Of a stretch of 64,000 nucleotides of DNA, positions 53,578-62,802 are shown in pieces (positions within the stretch are counted from its first letter, which is position 1; each line of letters opens with the position of its first letter). Source of the DNA: Gemmata massiliana (GTDB taxonomy: Bacteria; Planctomycetota; Planctomycetia; Gemmatales; Gemmataceae); the NCBI RefSeq assembly GCF_901538265.1, contig NZ_LR593886.1, forward strand, positions 8,949,738-9,013,737, written 5' to 3'. The notes beneath the pieces are model-generated. The model was not told the origin of the DNA. It made no database searches and saw only the letters and a program-made list of their open reading frames with translations. The position numbers and the translations under genes were made by a program.

Positions 53578-54972
53578 ATGCTCGATCCCAAAAACGCCTG
53601 GCAGCCGTACACCCCGAGCGCCGAGAACCCGTGGGACCGGAAGAAGGTCGGGCACCTCTACCGGCGCTCGGGGTTCGGCGCGACGGAACGCGAACTCGAC
53701 GCCGGGGTGAAGGACGGGCACGCCAAGGCGCTCGATCGTGTGCTCGCGGGCGAAACGGAAACCGAAGACTTCACCCGCACGTCCGCGTTCATGGCCTCCG
53801 AGCGGAGCATGCCGCCGGGCGCACCGCAAGGGCGGCTCTCGGCGTGGTGGCTCGACCGGATGCTGAAGACCCGACACCCGCTGAGAGAGAAGTTGACGCT
53901 GTTCTGGCACAATCACTTCGCCACCAGCAACGCAAAGGTGCAGAACGCGCGCTTCATGCTCACGCAATACCGCCTGATCCAGGAACACGCGCTTGGCAGT
54001 TTCCGCACCCTGCTCACACAAATGGGCGCGGACCCGGCGATGCTCGTGTGGCTCGATACGAACACCAGCACGAAGGCCGCCCCCAACGAGAACTATGCCC
54101 GCGAGGTGATGGAACTGTTCTCGCTCGGCGTCGGCAATTACACCGAAACCGACATCCGTCAGGCGGCGCGCGCGTTCACGGGGTACGAGATCAAAGAAGG
54201 AAAAGGTACGCTAAACCGGCGCCAGCACGACGCCAGCGAGAAAGACGTGTTCGGCAAGAAGGGAAAGTTTACCGGGGAGGACATCGCAGGACTGTGCCTC
54301 GATCACGAAGCGTGCCCGCGGTTCATCGTTCGCAAGCTCTACAAGTTCATCGTTAGCGATGCCGATACACCCGGCGCGGACCTCATCGACCCGCTCGCGG
54401 AGCAGTACCGCAGGTCGGGCTTCGATACCGGCAAGCTCGTTTCGACTATCCTCCGCTCGAACCTGTTTTTCAGCCCCGTCGCGTACCGCGCGAAGATCAA
54501 ATCTCCGGTGGAGTTCGCGATCGGGAGCGTTCGGGCGCTCGAGGGCGTGATCGGCACGCTTCCGCTCGCGGAGGTGCTCGACGGATTGGGCCAAGTGCTG
54601 TTCGCGCCGCCGTCGGTGAAGGGCTGGGACGGCGGGGAAGCGTGGTTGAACGCGCAGACGCTCCTCGGCCGGAACAACCTCGCGCTCGCGATCACCGCGA
54701 CCGACAGCGCCCGCTTCGGCACGCGCTGCGACCCGGCCGTGCTCGTGGCGAAACACGGCGCCAAGACAGACGCGCAGTTGGTCGACTTCCTCCTGGGCCT
54801 GTTCCTTCAGAACGACGTGTCCGACGAGGCCCGCACCAAATTGCTCGATTACCTGAAGGCCACGAAAGACGTGAAGTACCCCGCGTACTGGTCCGAGGAC
54901 GACATCGCGAACCACCGCACGCGGGCCGTCACGCACCTGGTTCTGACGTTGCCGGAATATCAGCTCAATTAA
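53578..54972 (+). CDS. DUF1800 domain protein
   Basis: Encodes 464 residues from ATG 53578. The DUF1800 pattern is clear: VGHLYRRSGFGATERELDAG, REKLTLFWHNHFATSNAKVQ, DTNTSTKAAPNENYAREVME LFSLG-type, and TETDIRQAARAFTGYEIKEG. The end has FAPPSVKGWDGGEAWLNAQT LLGR-type. No clear signal peptide is visible. DUF1800 genes are typically paired with DUF1501 genes, as here, and are thought to act in export or surface processes in planctomycetes; the biochemical role is unknown. Confidence 0.93.
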   Translation: MLDPKNAWQPYTPSAENPWDRKKVGHLYRRSGFGATERELDAGVKDGHAKALDRVLAGETETEDFTRTSAFMASERSMPPGAPQGRLSAWWLDRMLKTRHPLREKLTLFWHNHFATSNAKVQNARFMLTQYRLIQEHALGSFRTLLTQMGADPAMLVWLDTNTSTKAAPNENYAREVMELFSLGVGNYTETDIRQAARAFTGYEIKEGKGTLNRRQHDASEKDVFGKKGKFTGEDIAGLCLDHEACPRFIVRKLYKFIVSDADTPGADLIDPLAEQYRRSGFDTGKLVSTILRSNLFFSPVAYRAKIKSPVEFAIGSVRALEGVIGTLPLAEVLDGLGQVLFAPPSVKGWDGGEAWLNAQTLLGRNNLALAITATDSARFGTRCDPAVLVAKHGAKTDAQLVDFLLGLFLQNDVSDEARTKLLDYLKATKDVKYPAYWSEDDIANHRTRAVTHLVLTLPEYQLN

Positions 54973-54978
54973 ATCCAG

Positions 54979-55263
54979 CCACGGATGAACACAGAAAACA
55001 CGGATTAAGACAGAAGGCAATTGGCCACAAAAAGGCACAAAGGGCACAAAAGAAGCAGGGAACAGAGATCAGAAAACAGAGACTCAGCGGACAGGAGGCA
55101 AAGAAATGAGGGCAGCAACCGGACGATGGGTTTGTCTTTTCATCATCTGTCCTCTGCTCTCCGCTTTTTGATCTCTACTTTTGTGCCCTTTGTGCCTTAT
55201 TTGTGGCTAAGTCGTCTTTGCATTCTTCTTGTTCTGATCCGTGTCTTCTGTGTTCATCCGTGG
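54979..55263. repeat. 285-bp palindromic element between the DUF1800 and DUF1501 genes
   Basis: Outer arms CCACGGATGAACACAGAA (54979-54996) and TTCTGTGTTCATCCGTGG (55246-55263) are perfect complements. Inner arms GGCACAAAGGGCACAAAAG and its near-perfect complement (about 55171-55200) continue the stem, with further weaker pairing towards the centre. Base composition is far more A/T-rich than the neighbours. No protein is encoded. It looks like a non-autonomous mobile repeat that now separates two genes usually close together. Confidence 0.8.
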
Positions 55264-55281
55264 CGCTTTTCCGGGGTTCCC

Positions 55282-56523
55282 ATGACCACGCGACGCGACT
55301 TCCTCAAGAGTTCCTCGCTGATCGGGTTCGGCTCCACGGTGCCGGCGTTCCTGGGGCACACGGCACTTTCGGCCCCGCTCGCCGACAAAGCGGGGGCCAA
55401 AGGCACCGTGCTCGTCGTCGTGCAGCTCACGGGCGGTAACGACGGGCTGAACACCGTTGTGCCGTTCACGAACGCGGACTACTACAAGCTCAGACCGACC
55501 ATCGCCATCGCGAAGGATCAGGTCAAGAAGCTCACCGACGACGTCGGCTTCCACCCCGCGATGACCGCACTCGCGAAACTCTACACCGACGACAGCGCGG
55601 TGTGCGTGGTGCAGGGGGTGGGGTACCCGAACCCGAGTCAGTCGCACTTCCGCAGCATGGACGTGTGGCACGCGGCCAGCACCGCGGAGGCGCTCACCAC
55701 CGGGTGGCTCGGCCAGTCGCTCAAGAAGCGCCCGGTGCCCGCGTTCCACCTCGCGGGCGGGAACGAGCCGGCACCGCTCGCGCTGACCGGTGCGCCCGTT
55801 CGTGTGCCGAGCATCACGTCGCTCGATGACTTCAAACTCAAGACGGTTTCTGTGACGGGGGCCGACGCCACCGCGCAGAAGAACGTGATTACCTCGGCGG
55901 CGGCGGTTGCGGGTGGCAGCTCGGGGACATCACTCTTGGACTTCGTGGCGCGCACGCAGATGAGCACCTACGCGAGCAGCGAGAAACTCGCCAGCATTGG
56001 CAAGAACTACGCGCCGAAGGTGCCGTACCCGACCTCGGCACTCGGCAACAAGCTGAAACTCGCCGCGCAGCTCATCGACGCGGACATCGGCGCGCGACTC
56101 TTCTACGTCTCGATCGACGGGTTCGACACGCACGCGGGCCAGGGCGGTACCACCGGCGCGCACGCGAACCTGCTCACTCAAGTGTCGGACGCGATCTCCG
56201 CGTTCTACCGCGACGTGGCCGGGCGCGGACACAAGGACCGGTTGTGCGTGATGACGTTCTCCGAGTTCGGCCGGCGCGCCTACGAGAACGGTAGCAAGGG
56301 TACCGACCACGGCGCCGGGGCGCCAATGATCCTGGTGGGCGGTGGGGTCAAGTCCGGTGTCGTCGGTGAACACCCGAGCCTCAAGGGGCTGAAAGAGGGG
56401 AACCTCGTTCACGGCACCGATTTCCGGCAGGTGTACGCGGCCGTGCTCGACAAGTGGCTCGGAATCGACCCCAAGCCCATTCTGGGCGACGGGTTCAAAC
56501 CGGTCGAAGTGTTCGCGAAGTAA
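55282..56523 (+). CDS. DUF1501 domain protein with Tat-type signal
   Basis: Encodes 413 residues from ATG 55282; frames further upstream belong to the palindromic repeat. MTTRRDFLKSSSLIGFGSTV is a twin-arginine signal. The DUF1501 body shows VVVQLTGGNDGLNTVVPFTN, QGVGYPNPSQSHFRSMDVWH, FYVSIDGFDTHAGQGG and MTFSEFGRRAYENGSKGTDH GAG-type. This is a sulfatase/alkaline-phosphatase-like fold with possible metal ligands in the D-x-F-D-T-H and T-D-H-G segments. It is exported folded; its substrate is unknown. Paired with DUF1800. Confidence 0.94.
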   Translation: MTTRRDFLKSSSLIGFGSTVPAFLGHTALSAPLADKAGAKGTVLVVVQLTGGNDGLNTVVPFTNADYYKLRPTIAIAKDQVKKLTDDVGFHPAMTALAKLYTDDSAVCVVQGVGYPNPSQSHFRSMDVWHAASTAEALTTGWLGQSLKKRPVPAFHLAGGNEPAPLALTGAPVRVPSITSLDDFKLKTVSVTGADATAQKNVITSAAAVAGGSSGTSLLDFVARTQMSTYASSEKLASIGKNYAPKVPYPTSALGNKLKLAAQLIDADIGARLFYVSIDGFDTHAGQGGTTGAHANLLTQVSDAISAFYRDVAGRGHKDRLCVMTFSEFGRRAYENGSKGTDHGAGAPMILVGGGVKSGVVGEHPSLKGLKEGNLVHGTDFRQVYAAVLDKWLGIDPKPILGDGFKPVEVFAK

Positions 56524-56541
56524 ACCCACCACCATTCAACG

Positions 56542-56568
56542 AAAGCCCCGGTGCGACACCGGGGCTTT
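56542..56568 (+). terminator. Intrinsic terminator after the DUF1501 gene
   Basis: AAAGCCCCGGTG-CGA-CACCGGGGCTTT pairs over 12 bases with a 3-base loop, followed by CTCTTTGTTCTC. It starts 19 bases after the stop. A GC-rich stem with A/T flanks is the classic rho-independent form. Confidence 0.8.
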
Positions 56569-56655
56569 CTCTTTGTTCTCCTCGCAGCGGCACACAGCAA
56601 CTTGTCCGCAATGCGCGTCCCGGGTAGGCTGCAATCACCTCTTGAGGGGACCACC

Positions 56656-58800
56656 ATGTTCCGTCGCGCGGTTGCTGCGTTCGTCGTGTTGCTTTTTGCG
56701 GGTTACGCCAGCGCACAATCCGGCCCGCAGTTGCTCACGGTGTTCCCGCCCGGTGCAAAGGCCGGCGCCACGGTGGAGGTCACGTTCTCGGGTAACGGGT
56801 TCGACGGCAACGAGAAGCTACTCTTCAGCGCGAAGGGATTCACGTCCGAGCGCGTTGGCGCGGCCCCCACACCTAACCCCGCGCCCAAACAACCGCAGCC
56901 CAGCCAGCCCACGATTTCGGTGAAGTTCAAAGTCACCGCCCCGAAGGACGCGAGCGGTATGTACGACGTCCGCGTCGTGAGCAAGAGCGGGCTGAGTAAC
57001 CCGCGTGCGTTCGTTGTGAGTGGTGCGACGGACGTGGTCGAGGTGGAACCAAACAACGATGTGGGGCAGGCCCAGAAGATCGAAATCGAGACGACTGTGA
57101 ACGGCGTCATTAGTGCGCCGACCGATGTCGATTACACCGCATTCAAGGCGAAAGCGGGGCAGAACTTTGTCGTGTACTGCCTGACAACGAGCATCGATAG
57201 CAAGATGCAAGCCGATCTGATGGTGAGCGGACCGGACGGCAAGCCGCTCGCCTCGAACCGCGGCTACCGCGGCGGCGACGCGGTTCTCGATTTCAAGGCA
57301 CCGACCGACGGGGAGTATCTCGTTCGCGTGTCGCAGTTCGCGTACACCACCGGCGGCCCGGACCACTTCTACCGGTTGACGGTGACCGCCGGCGGGTGGG
57401 TCGACGCGCTGGTCCCGCCGCTCGAAACCGACGCGGTCACGCCATTCACCCGAAACGGGCCGGCAGACAAGATCGACACCAAGGGGCGCGACCTCGAGGG
57501 CAAACTGCAATCGAGCCGGCTCACCTCCCCGACCGCGGCCATGATCGACGCCGTCGATCACCCGCGTTCCGCACCCGGTGGGAACCTGCTCCTCGCGCCC
57601 CAAACACCGGTTGTTCTCGACAACGCGAAAAACGGCACGGCGACCGACGCGCAAGAGGTGAAGGCGCCGTGTGACATCGCGGGGCACATCACGAAGAAAA
57701 ACGAGCGGCACTGGTACAGTTTCGCGGCGAAGAAGGGGGAGGTGTGGACGCTCGAAGTGTTCGCGGAGCGCATCGGTTCGCCGGTCGATGCGTACTTCCT
57801 CCTCACCGATGCCAGGGGTAAGGTAATTACCGAACAGGACGACGGTGCGGACACCCTCAGCCCGAACCAGTTCTACACCAAGGGCGACGACCCCGCCCGC
57901 TACCGCTTCAACGTGCCCGCGGACGGCACATATAGGGTGATGGTGTCCACGCGCGAGGCCGGCGTGCAGTTCGGGGTGCGCGACCAGTACGTCCTGCGCA
58001 TCGCGAAGGAGAAGCCCGACTTCCGGATCGCGGTGATGCCGTTCTCGACGCACCTTCCGGACGCCGGCACGCTCACAAAGGGCGGCGGCACGGTGTTCGC
58101 GGTGTTCGTGTTCCGCTTCGACGGCTTTAACGACGCGATCGAGCTGAGTGCGGGTGCGCTCCCCAAAGGGGTGAAGTGCCCGAAACAAGTGATCGGCCCG
58201 GGGCAAACTCGGGGTACGCTCGCGCTGACGTGCGAGAAGGACGCGGACGAGTGGGATGGGTTCATCACGATTCACGCCACGAGCGGCACGCGCGCCTACA
58301 CCGCCCGACCGTTCACCGTAACGTGGCCCGCGACTGGGCTGCAACCGAACCAGGTTCCGAACACCCCGATGATTTCTCGCATGGACCGCGGCGAGGGACT
58401 CGCGCTCGCGGTTCGCGGAGAAGCGCCGTTCACACTCACGCCGGTCGAACCGCAGGTGTCCCCAAAGGGCGGTAAGGTCGAAGTGACACTGAAAGTGAAC
58501 CGCGACGCCAAGTTCAAGGACGCGATCCAGATCTTCGCGGCCACGCCGAATTTCGGCCCGCGCCAGCAGGGGAATCAGCCGCTCCCGGCGGTCGGTATCG
58601 CGCAGCCCGCGAGCAGTGAAATTAAGCTGAGCGTGGACGTGCCGCCCACCCTGCCCCCGGGCACGCACACGCTAGTCCTTCGCGGGCAGAGCGCAGCGCC
58701 CCAACCGAAGCAACCGGGTAACGTCGTGCCGCGCGCGGCCCCGACCTACGCGGCGGTGCCCATCACGATAGTCGTGGAAGGCGCGCCGAAGAAGAAGTGA
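56656..58800 (+). CDS. Large secreted PPC-domain protein
   Basis: Encodes 714 residues from ATG 56656 with GAGGGGA eight bases upstream. The signal peptide is MFRRAVAAFVVLLFAGYASA. Then come an IPT/TIG-like N-domain (LTVFPPGAKAGATVEVTFSG), a first PPC domain (EVEPNNDVGQAQKIEIETTV to HFYRLTVTAGG), a second PPC domain around KKNERHWYSFAAKKGEVWTL and EDGADTLSPNQFYT-like sequence, and Ig-like repeats to the end. The E-x-E-P-N-N/D start is a PPC hallmark. It is predicted to be periplasmic or surface-exposed. It lies downstream of the DUF1800/DUF1501 pair, behind the terminator. Confidence 0.85.
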   Translation: MFRRAVAAFVVLLFAGYASAQSGPQLLTVFPPGAKAGATVEVTFSGNGFDGNEKLLFSAKGFTSERVGAAPTPNPAPKQPQPSQPTISVKFKVTAPKDASGMYDVRVVSKSGLSNPRAFVVSGATDVVEVEPNNDVGQAQKIEIETTVNGVISAPTDVDYTAFKAKAGQNFVVYCLTTSIDSKMQADLMVSGPDGKPLASNRGYRGGDAVLDFKAPTDGEYLVRVSQFAYTTGGPDHFYRLTVTAGGWVDALVPPLETDAVTPFTRNGPADKIDTKGRDLEGKLQSSRLTSPTAAMIDAVDHPRSAPGGNLLLAPQTPVVLDNAKNGTATDAQEVKAPCDIAGHITKKNERHWYSFAAKKGEVWTLEVFAERIGSPVDAYFLLTDARGKVITEQDDGADTLSPNQFYTKGDDPARYRFNVPADGTYRVMVSTREAGVQFGVRDQYVLRIAKEKPDFRIAVMPFSTHLPDAGTLTKGGGTVFAVFVFRFDGFNDAIELSAGALPKGVKCPKQVIGPGQTRGTLALTCEKDADEWDGFITIHATSGTRAYTARPFTVTWPATGLQPNQVPNTPMISRMDRGEGLALAVRGEAPFTLTPVEPQVSPKGGKVEVTLKVNRDAKFKDAIQIFAATPNFGPRQQGNQPLPAVGIAQPASSEIKLSVDVPPTLPPGTHTLVLRGQSAAPQPKQPGNVVPRAAPTYAAVPITIVVEGAPKKK

Positions 58801-58816
58801 CCGGCCGCGCGTGAAA

Positions 58817-59599
58817 TCAGAAGTCGCGGGTGTACCCGGCCGTCCACCCGCCGTCCACGGTAAGAATGTGACCGTTCATGTAGCTGTTCTCCGGGTCCGC
58901 GAGGAACAGCGCCGCGACCGCGATCTCGTCCACGGTGCCGGGGCGCCCGAGCGGGACGTGGTCGAGCATCCGCTGCACGGACTCTTTGAACAACCCGTCG
59001 TCGCCGTAGAAGAGTTTGCGTGTGCCCTCGGTGAGCGTCGAACCGGGGGCGATTCCGTTGACCAGAACTCCGCGCGCGCCCAATTCCAAGGCCATTGCGC
59101 GAGTGAGGTTCACCACGCCGGCCTTTGCCGCCACGAACGCGCACTGCAACCGCAGCGGTACCAGCCCCGCGATGGACGCGATGTTGATAATGCGCCCGCG
59201 CCTGTGCTCGCGCATCACCGCCGCGGCCGCTTTGCTCATCTCGTAAAGACCGGTAAGATCCACCGCGAGGATGCGATCCCATTCCTCGCGCGGAAACGAG
59301 TCGATGGTAACGCGGTGGGCCATCGTGTTCACGCCCGCGTTGTTCACAAGAACGTCCAACCGCCCGCACTCGGCCGTGATCTGCTGAACCACCGACGCGA
59401 TCTCGGCCGGCTTCGTCACATCGAGTTTGAGCGCGCGCCCGTTGGGGGTCGCTGAGGCAGCGGCTTGTGCTTCGGCGAACACGAGGTCGGTGTAATAGAC
59501 CACGCTGCCGTTGCGCGCGAGGCGGTCCGCGATGCCCTGCCCGATGCCGCGTGCCGATCCGGTCACGAGGCTCACCGTCCCGTTCAGGTCACACTTCAT
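58817..59599 (-). CDS. Short-chain dehydrogenase/reductase with catalytic Tyr replaced by Phe
   Basis: Encodes 260 residues from ATG 59599. The Rossmann nucleotide motif is VTGSARGIGQGIA, followed by LDVLVNNAG (87-88) and S142 in NIASIAG. The family's catalytic Y-x3-K reads F155-VAA-K159 with the normal 13-residue spacing from S142, so the proton-donating Tyr is missing. Everything else (GVVNLTRAMALELG, PGSTLTEGT, NGHILTVDGGW) is classical SDR. It follows the E2 gene on the same strand, as last gene of the MFS-E1-E2-SDR operon. It may be inactive or have an altered mechanism. Confidence 0.88.
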   Translation of the reverse strand: MKCDLNGTVSLVTGSARGIGQGIADRLARNGSVVYYTDLVFAEAQAAASATPNGRALKLDVTKPAEIASVVQQITAECGRLDVLVNNAGVNTMAHRVTIDSFPREEWDRILAVDLTGLYEMSKAAAAVMREHRRGRIINIASIAGLVPLRLQCAFVAAKAGVVNLTRAMALELGARGVLVNGIAPGSTLTEGTRKLFYGDDGLFKESVQRMLDHVPLGRPGTVDEIAVAALFLADPENSYMNGHILTVDGGWTAGYTRDF

Positions 59600-59609
59600 C
59601 GATTCGCCC

Positions 59610-60818
59610 TCAACTCGATACCCACGGGGCCGGGTTCTCGACGCATTGCGCAAGTGCTTGCAGGAAACGAGCGGCCGGTGCGCCGTCGACGATACGGTGG
59701 TCGAACGTGAGACTCAGCACGAGCAGATCGCGCCCGACGACGCGGTCGCCGTCCATGACCGGCCGGCGCTCGATGCGGCCCACACCGAGAATCGCGCACT
59801 CCGGCGCGTTGATGATCGGCGTGAACGCATCGATCCCAAACGCGCCGAGGTTCGTGATCGTGAAGCACCCGCCCTGCATGTCGCGTGTGGAAAGCGCCCC
59901 GCGCCGGGTGCGGTCGATCAACTGACTCGTTTGCTCCGCGAGTTGTCGCAATCCGAGCGCCGGGACGTTACGAACGACCGGCACGAGTAAGCCCGATTCG
60001 GTATCCACCGCGATCCCGATATCGAGGCTCTTGGCAGGCACGATTCCCGCATCCGTCCACTGTGACGCAAGCCCGGAGTGCTTCTGAAGCGCGACTGCGG
60101 CGAATTTCAGAAGAAAATCGGTGTACGACGGAACTCGCTCGCTCCCGGCCGCTTTGAACTGCTCGCGGAGATTCACAAGGTTGGTCGCGTCCACTTGTGC
60201 GGTCAGCGTGACGGGGGCAGTCGTTTGTCGGCTCTCCACCATCTTGGCCGCAATCGCCCGGCGCGTCGCCGTCAGCGGGATCGTGTCACCCGAGGGGACC
60301 GTAGGAGCCAGTGCCGCGATGTCGCGTTCGCGCACGCGGCCGTTGCGCCCGGTGCCGCGCACGTGCGACACATCCGCCCCGGTGCGTGCCGCGAGCCGCC
60401 GCGCGCGAGGGGTGATCGCGGTGAGTGCGACTGCCGCTTCCGCGTGGTTCGCTCGATCCGCGAGCGGTTGCACGTTTTCGCTCGCCGTGGACGGATTCTC
60501 AACAACCTCCGCGGTCGGCGGTGCGTGCGTGCTTTCGCCGTTCGTGGGCGGGGCTCCAGTTGGTGGCGCTTCACCCGCTTGCAGTAAGTAGCCGATCACG
60601 GCACCGACCGGGAGCCGGTCGCCCATCTTCGGGCCGGTCGCGGGGATGTGGAGGGTGCCCACATCAAGGCTCTCAATGTCCTCGGTGGCTTTTTCGCCTT
60701 CGAGACGAAACACCGCGTCGCCGGACTTCACGGCGTCGCCGTCGGCCTTGAGCCACTCGACGAAGACGCCCTCTTCCATGTTCCAGCCGAGGCGCGGGAT
60801 CGAAACGGGAATCGGCAT
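59610..60818 (-). CDS. Dihydrolipoamide acyltransferase (E2) of a 2-oxo acid dehydrogenase
   Basis: Encodes 402 residues from ATG 60818, four bases beyond the E1 stop. A single N-terminal lipoyl domain has the lipoylated K43 in LEGEKATEDIES. After a flexible Pro/Ala linker comes the subunit-binding domain (ITPRARRLAARTGADVSHVR GTG-type). The catalytic domain ends with DHRIVDGAPAARFL (active-site His and Asp, about 372-376). It accepts acyl groups from E1 and passes them to CoA. The E3 gene is not in the window. Confidence 0.93.
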   Translation of the reverse strand: MPIPVSIPRLGWNMEEGVFVEWLKADGDAVKSGDAVFRLEGEKATEDIESLDVGTLHIPATGPKMGDRLPVGAVIGYLLQAGEAPPTGAPPTNGESTHAPPTAEVVENPSTASENVQPLADRANHAEAAVALTAITPRARRLAARTGADVSHVRGTGRNGRVRERDIAALAPTVPSGDTIPLTATRRAIAAKMVESRQTTAPVTLTAQVDATNLVNLREQFKAAGSERVPSYTDFLLKFAAVALQKHSGLASQWTDAGIVPAKSLDIGIAVDTESGLLVPVVRNVPALGLRQLAEQTSQLIDRTRRGALSTRDMQGGCFTITNLGAFGIDAFTPIINAPECAILGVGRIERRPVMDGDRVVGRDLLVLSLTFDHRIVDGAPAARFLQALAQCVENPAPWVSS

Positions 60819-60822
60819 GAGT

Positions 60823-62802
60823 TTACTCGGCAAGAAGGTCGCGAATCGCGCGCGCGATGGCGTCCGTGTTCGGTACCACCGCGGCTTCGAGCGGCGGGCT
60901 GTAGGGGGTGGGGGTGTGCAGACTGTTCAGGCGCTTGATCGGGGCATCGAGTTCGTCGAAGAACCGATCCGCGATCTGTGCGGCGATTTCCGCGCCGATC
61001 CCGTACAGCCCGAACGCTTCGTCCACGATGAGTAGCCGGCCGGTCTTCGCGACCGATGCGCCGATGGTCTCCGTATCGAGTGGCGCGACTGTTCGCGGAT
61101 CGATCAGCTCGACCGAAATTCCTTCGCGACCGAGATCGGCGACTACGTCGAGCACCTTGCGAACCATTCGGCCGATCGCGACCACGGTCACGTCGGTTCC
61201 TGTGGTCACGAGCGCAGCTTGGCCAAACGGAATCTCGTAGGGCGCTTCCGGCACCGGTCCGGTGAGTGACAGGATTTCGCGCGGCTCGAGGAACATGACC
61301 GGATCGTCGCAGCGGAGCGCGTGGTGCAGCAGCCCCTTCGCGTCGTAGGGCGTGGACGGGATCACCACGCGCAGCCCGGGGAAGTGCGCGTACATCGGGT
61401 AGTAGTTGCCGGAGTGGTGCGTCGCGGCGGAGTGACCGATGCCGATGCAGCCGCGCAGCAGGATCGGCATTTTGAGCCGCCCGCTACTCATGTACTGCAT
61501 TTTCGCGATCTGGTTCACGATCTCGCCCACGCCGTCGAGCACGAAGTCGGCGAACATGAAGTCGATCACCGGCCGCGTGCCGGTCATGGCCGCTCCGCCC
61601 CCCAACCCGACGAACCCGCGCTCGCAAATAGGAGTGTCGCGCAGGCGCTCCGGGCCAAACTTGTCGTACAGCCCCGCGGTCGTCTTGAAGTTCCCCCCCC
61701 GAATGCCGATGCCCTCCCCCAGAACGAAGATCCCGGGGTTCGCCGCCATTTCCGCCCCGAGCGCTTCGAGCGTGGCCTGCGAATAGCTAATGTCGCGCCC
61801 CGAATCCGCGGGCGGAGGAGGGGCCGGTCGGCGTGCTTCGGCGTAGATGTGCGTGGTGGCCGTTGCGGGGTCGGGCCACGCACTCGCTTCGGCCTCACGT
61901 TGCGCGGTTTCGACCTCGCGCTGAACTTCGGCATCAATGGCGTCGAGGGGCGCGAGATTCGCCGAGAACGCCTTGCGGAGCCGATCGATAGGACACTTGG
62001 TCTTCCAGTTCTCCACGTCCTCGCGGGTGCGGTAGGTGTAGTCGCCCATGCCCTCTGCGTGCGGGCGGGTGCGGTAAGTTTTGCACTCGAACAGCGTCGG
62101 CCCGCCGCCGCTCCGCGCCCGCGCGACCGCTTCGCCCGCGGCCGCGCGAATCGCGACAACATCATTACCGTCGAGTTCGATCCCGGGCATGCCGTAAGTT
62201 GCGCCGCGAGCGGCCACGCTCGGGTTCCCTGCGGCGTAGGCGAACGGCACCTCCGTCGCAAACTGGTTGTTCTCGCACACGAACAGGACGGGCAATTTCC
62301 AGATGGCGGCGAGGTTCAGCCCCTCGTGGAACGCCGCGTTGTTCACCGCGCCGTCGCCGAAGAACGCAACCGCGACGTGGTCCTGCTTCAACAACCGGAA
62401 ACTGTACCCGGCGCCGGTCGCTTGCAGGATGCACGGGCCGACGATCCCACTCGTGCCCATCATGCCCACTTCGGGCGAGAACAGGTGCATGCTCCCGCCG
62501 CGCCCCTGCGAGCACCCCGTCGCGCGCCCGTACAGTTCGGCGATGAGCTGTACCGGCGGCACGCCCTTCGCGAGCGCGTGCCCGTGCCCGCGGTGCGTGC
62601 TGAACACCACGTCCTCGCGCCGCAAGTGCGAGCACACGCCGACCGCGATCGCCTCTTGGCCGACGTAGGTGTGACACGCGCCGTGGACGAGACCGCGCTG
62701 GTGGGACTTCGCGAGCTGTTCTTCGCACCGACGGATGAGGAGCATTTGCCGGTAGAGCCGGAGCAGTTCCTCGGTGGGGCGCTGCGTCTGCGGGTCAGTC
62801 AT
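60823..62802 (-). CDS. Fused alpha/beta E1 component of a 2-oxo acid dehydrogenase
   Basis: Encodes 659 residues. The first half is E1-alpha: GACHTYVGQEAIAVGVCSHL, STHRGHGHALAKG, and the thiamine-diphosphate motif GDGAVN-x21-ENN (about 158-186). The second half, from about 342, is E1-beta: SYSQATLEALGAEMAANPGI, GEGIG, and MFLEPREILSL. The two are normally separate genes in PDH and acetoin dehydrogenases. The enzyme decarboxylates a 2-oxo acid (or acetoin) and acylates E2. Its start overlaps the MFS gene by eight bases, showing coupling. The MFS partner suggests an imported carboxylate as substrate. Confidence 0.93.
   Translation of the reverse strand: MTDPQTQRPTEELLRLYRQMLLIRRCEEQLAKSHQRGLVHGACHTYVGQEAIAVGVCSHLRREDVVFSTHRGHGHALAKGVPPVQLIAELYGRATGCSQGRGGSMHLFSPEVGMMGTSGIVGPCILQATGAGYSFRLLKQDHVAVAFFGDGAVNNAAFHEGLNLAAIWKLPVLFVCENNQFATEVPFAYAAGNPSVAARGATYGMPGIELDGNDVVAIRAAAGEAVARARSGGGPTLFECKTYRTRPHAEGMGDYTYRTREDVENWKTKCPIDRLRKAFSANLAPLDAIDAEVQREVETAQREAEASAWPDPATATTHIYAEARRPAPPPPADSGRDISYSQATLEALGAEMAANPGIFVLGEGIGIRGGNFKTTAGLYDKFGPERLRDTPICERGFVGLGGGAAMTGTRPVIDFMFADFVLDGVGEIVNQIAKMQYMSSGRLKMPILLRGCIGIGHSAATHHSGNYYPMYAHFPGLRVVIPSTPYDAKGLLHHALRCDDPVMFLEPREILSLTGPVPEAPYEIPFGQAALVTTGTDVTVVAIGRMVRKVLDVVADLGREGISVELIDPRTVAPLDTETIGASVAKTGRLLIVDEAFGLYGIGAEIAAQIADRFFDELDAPIKRLNSLHTPTPYSPPLEAAVVPNTDAIARAIRDLLAE

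Noticed and set aside
56818-58668. A 616-residue minus-strand frame
   Set aside because: It is antisense to the secreted PPC protein, which has a signal peptide, ribosome site and domain repeats. The minus frame has shadow-type composition.
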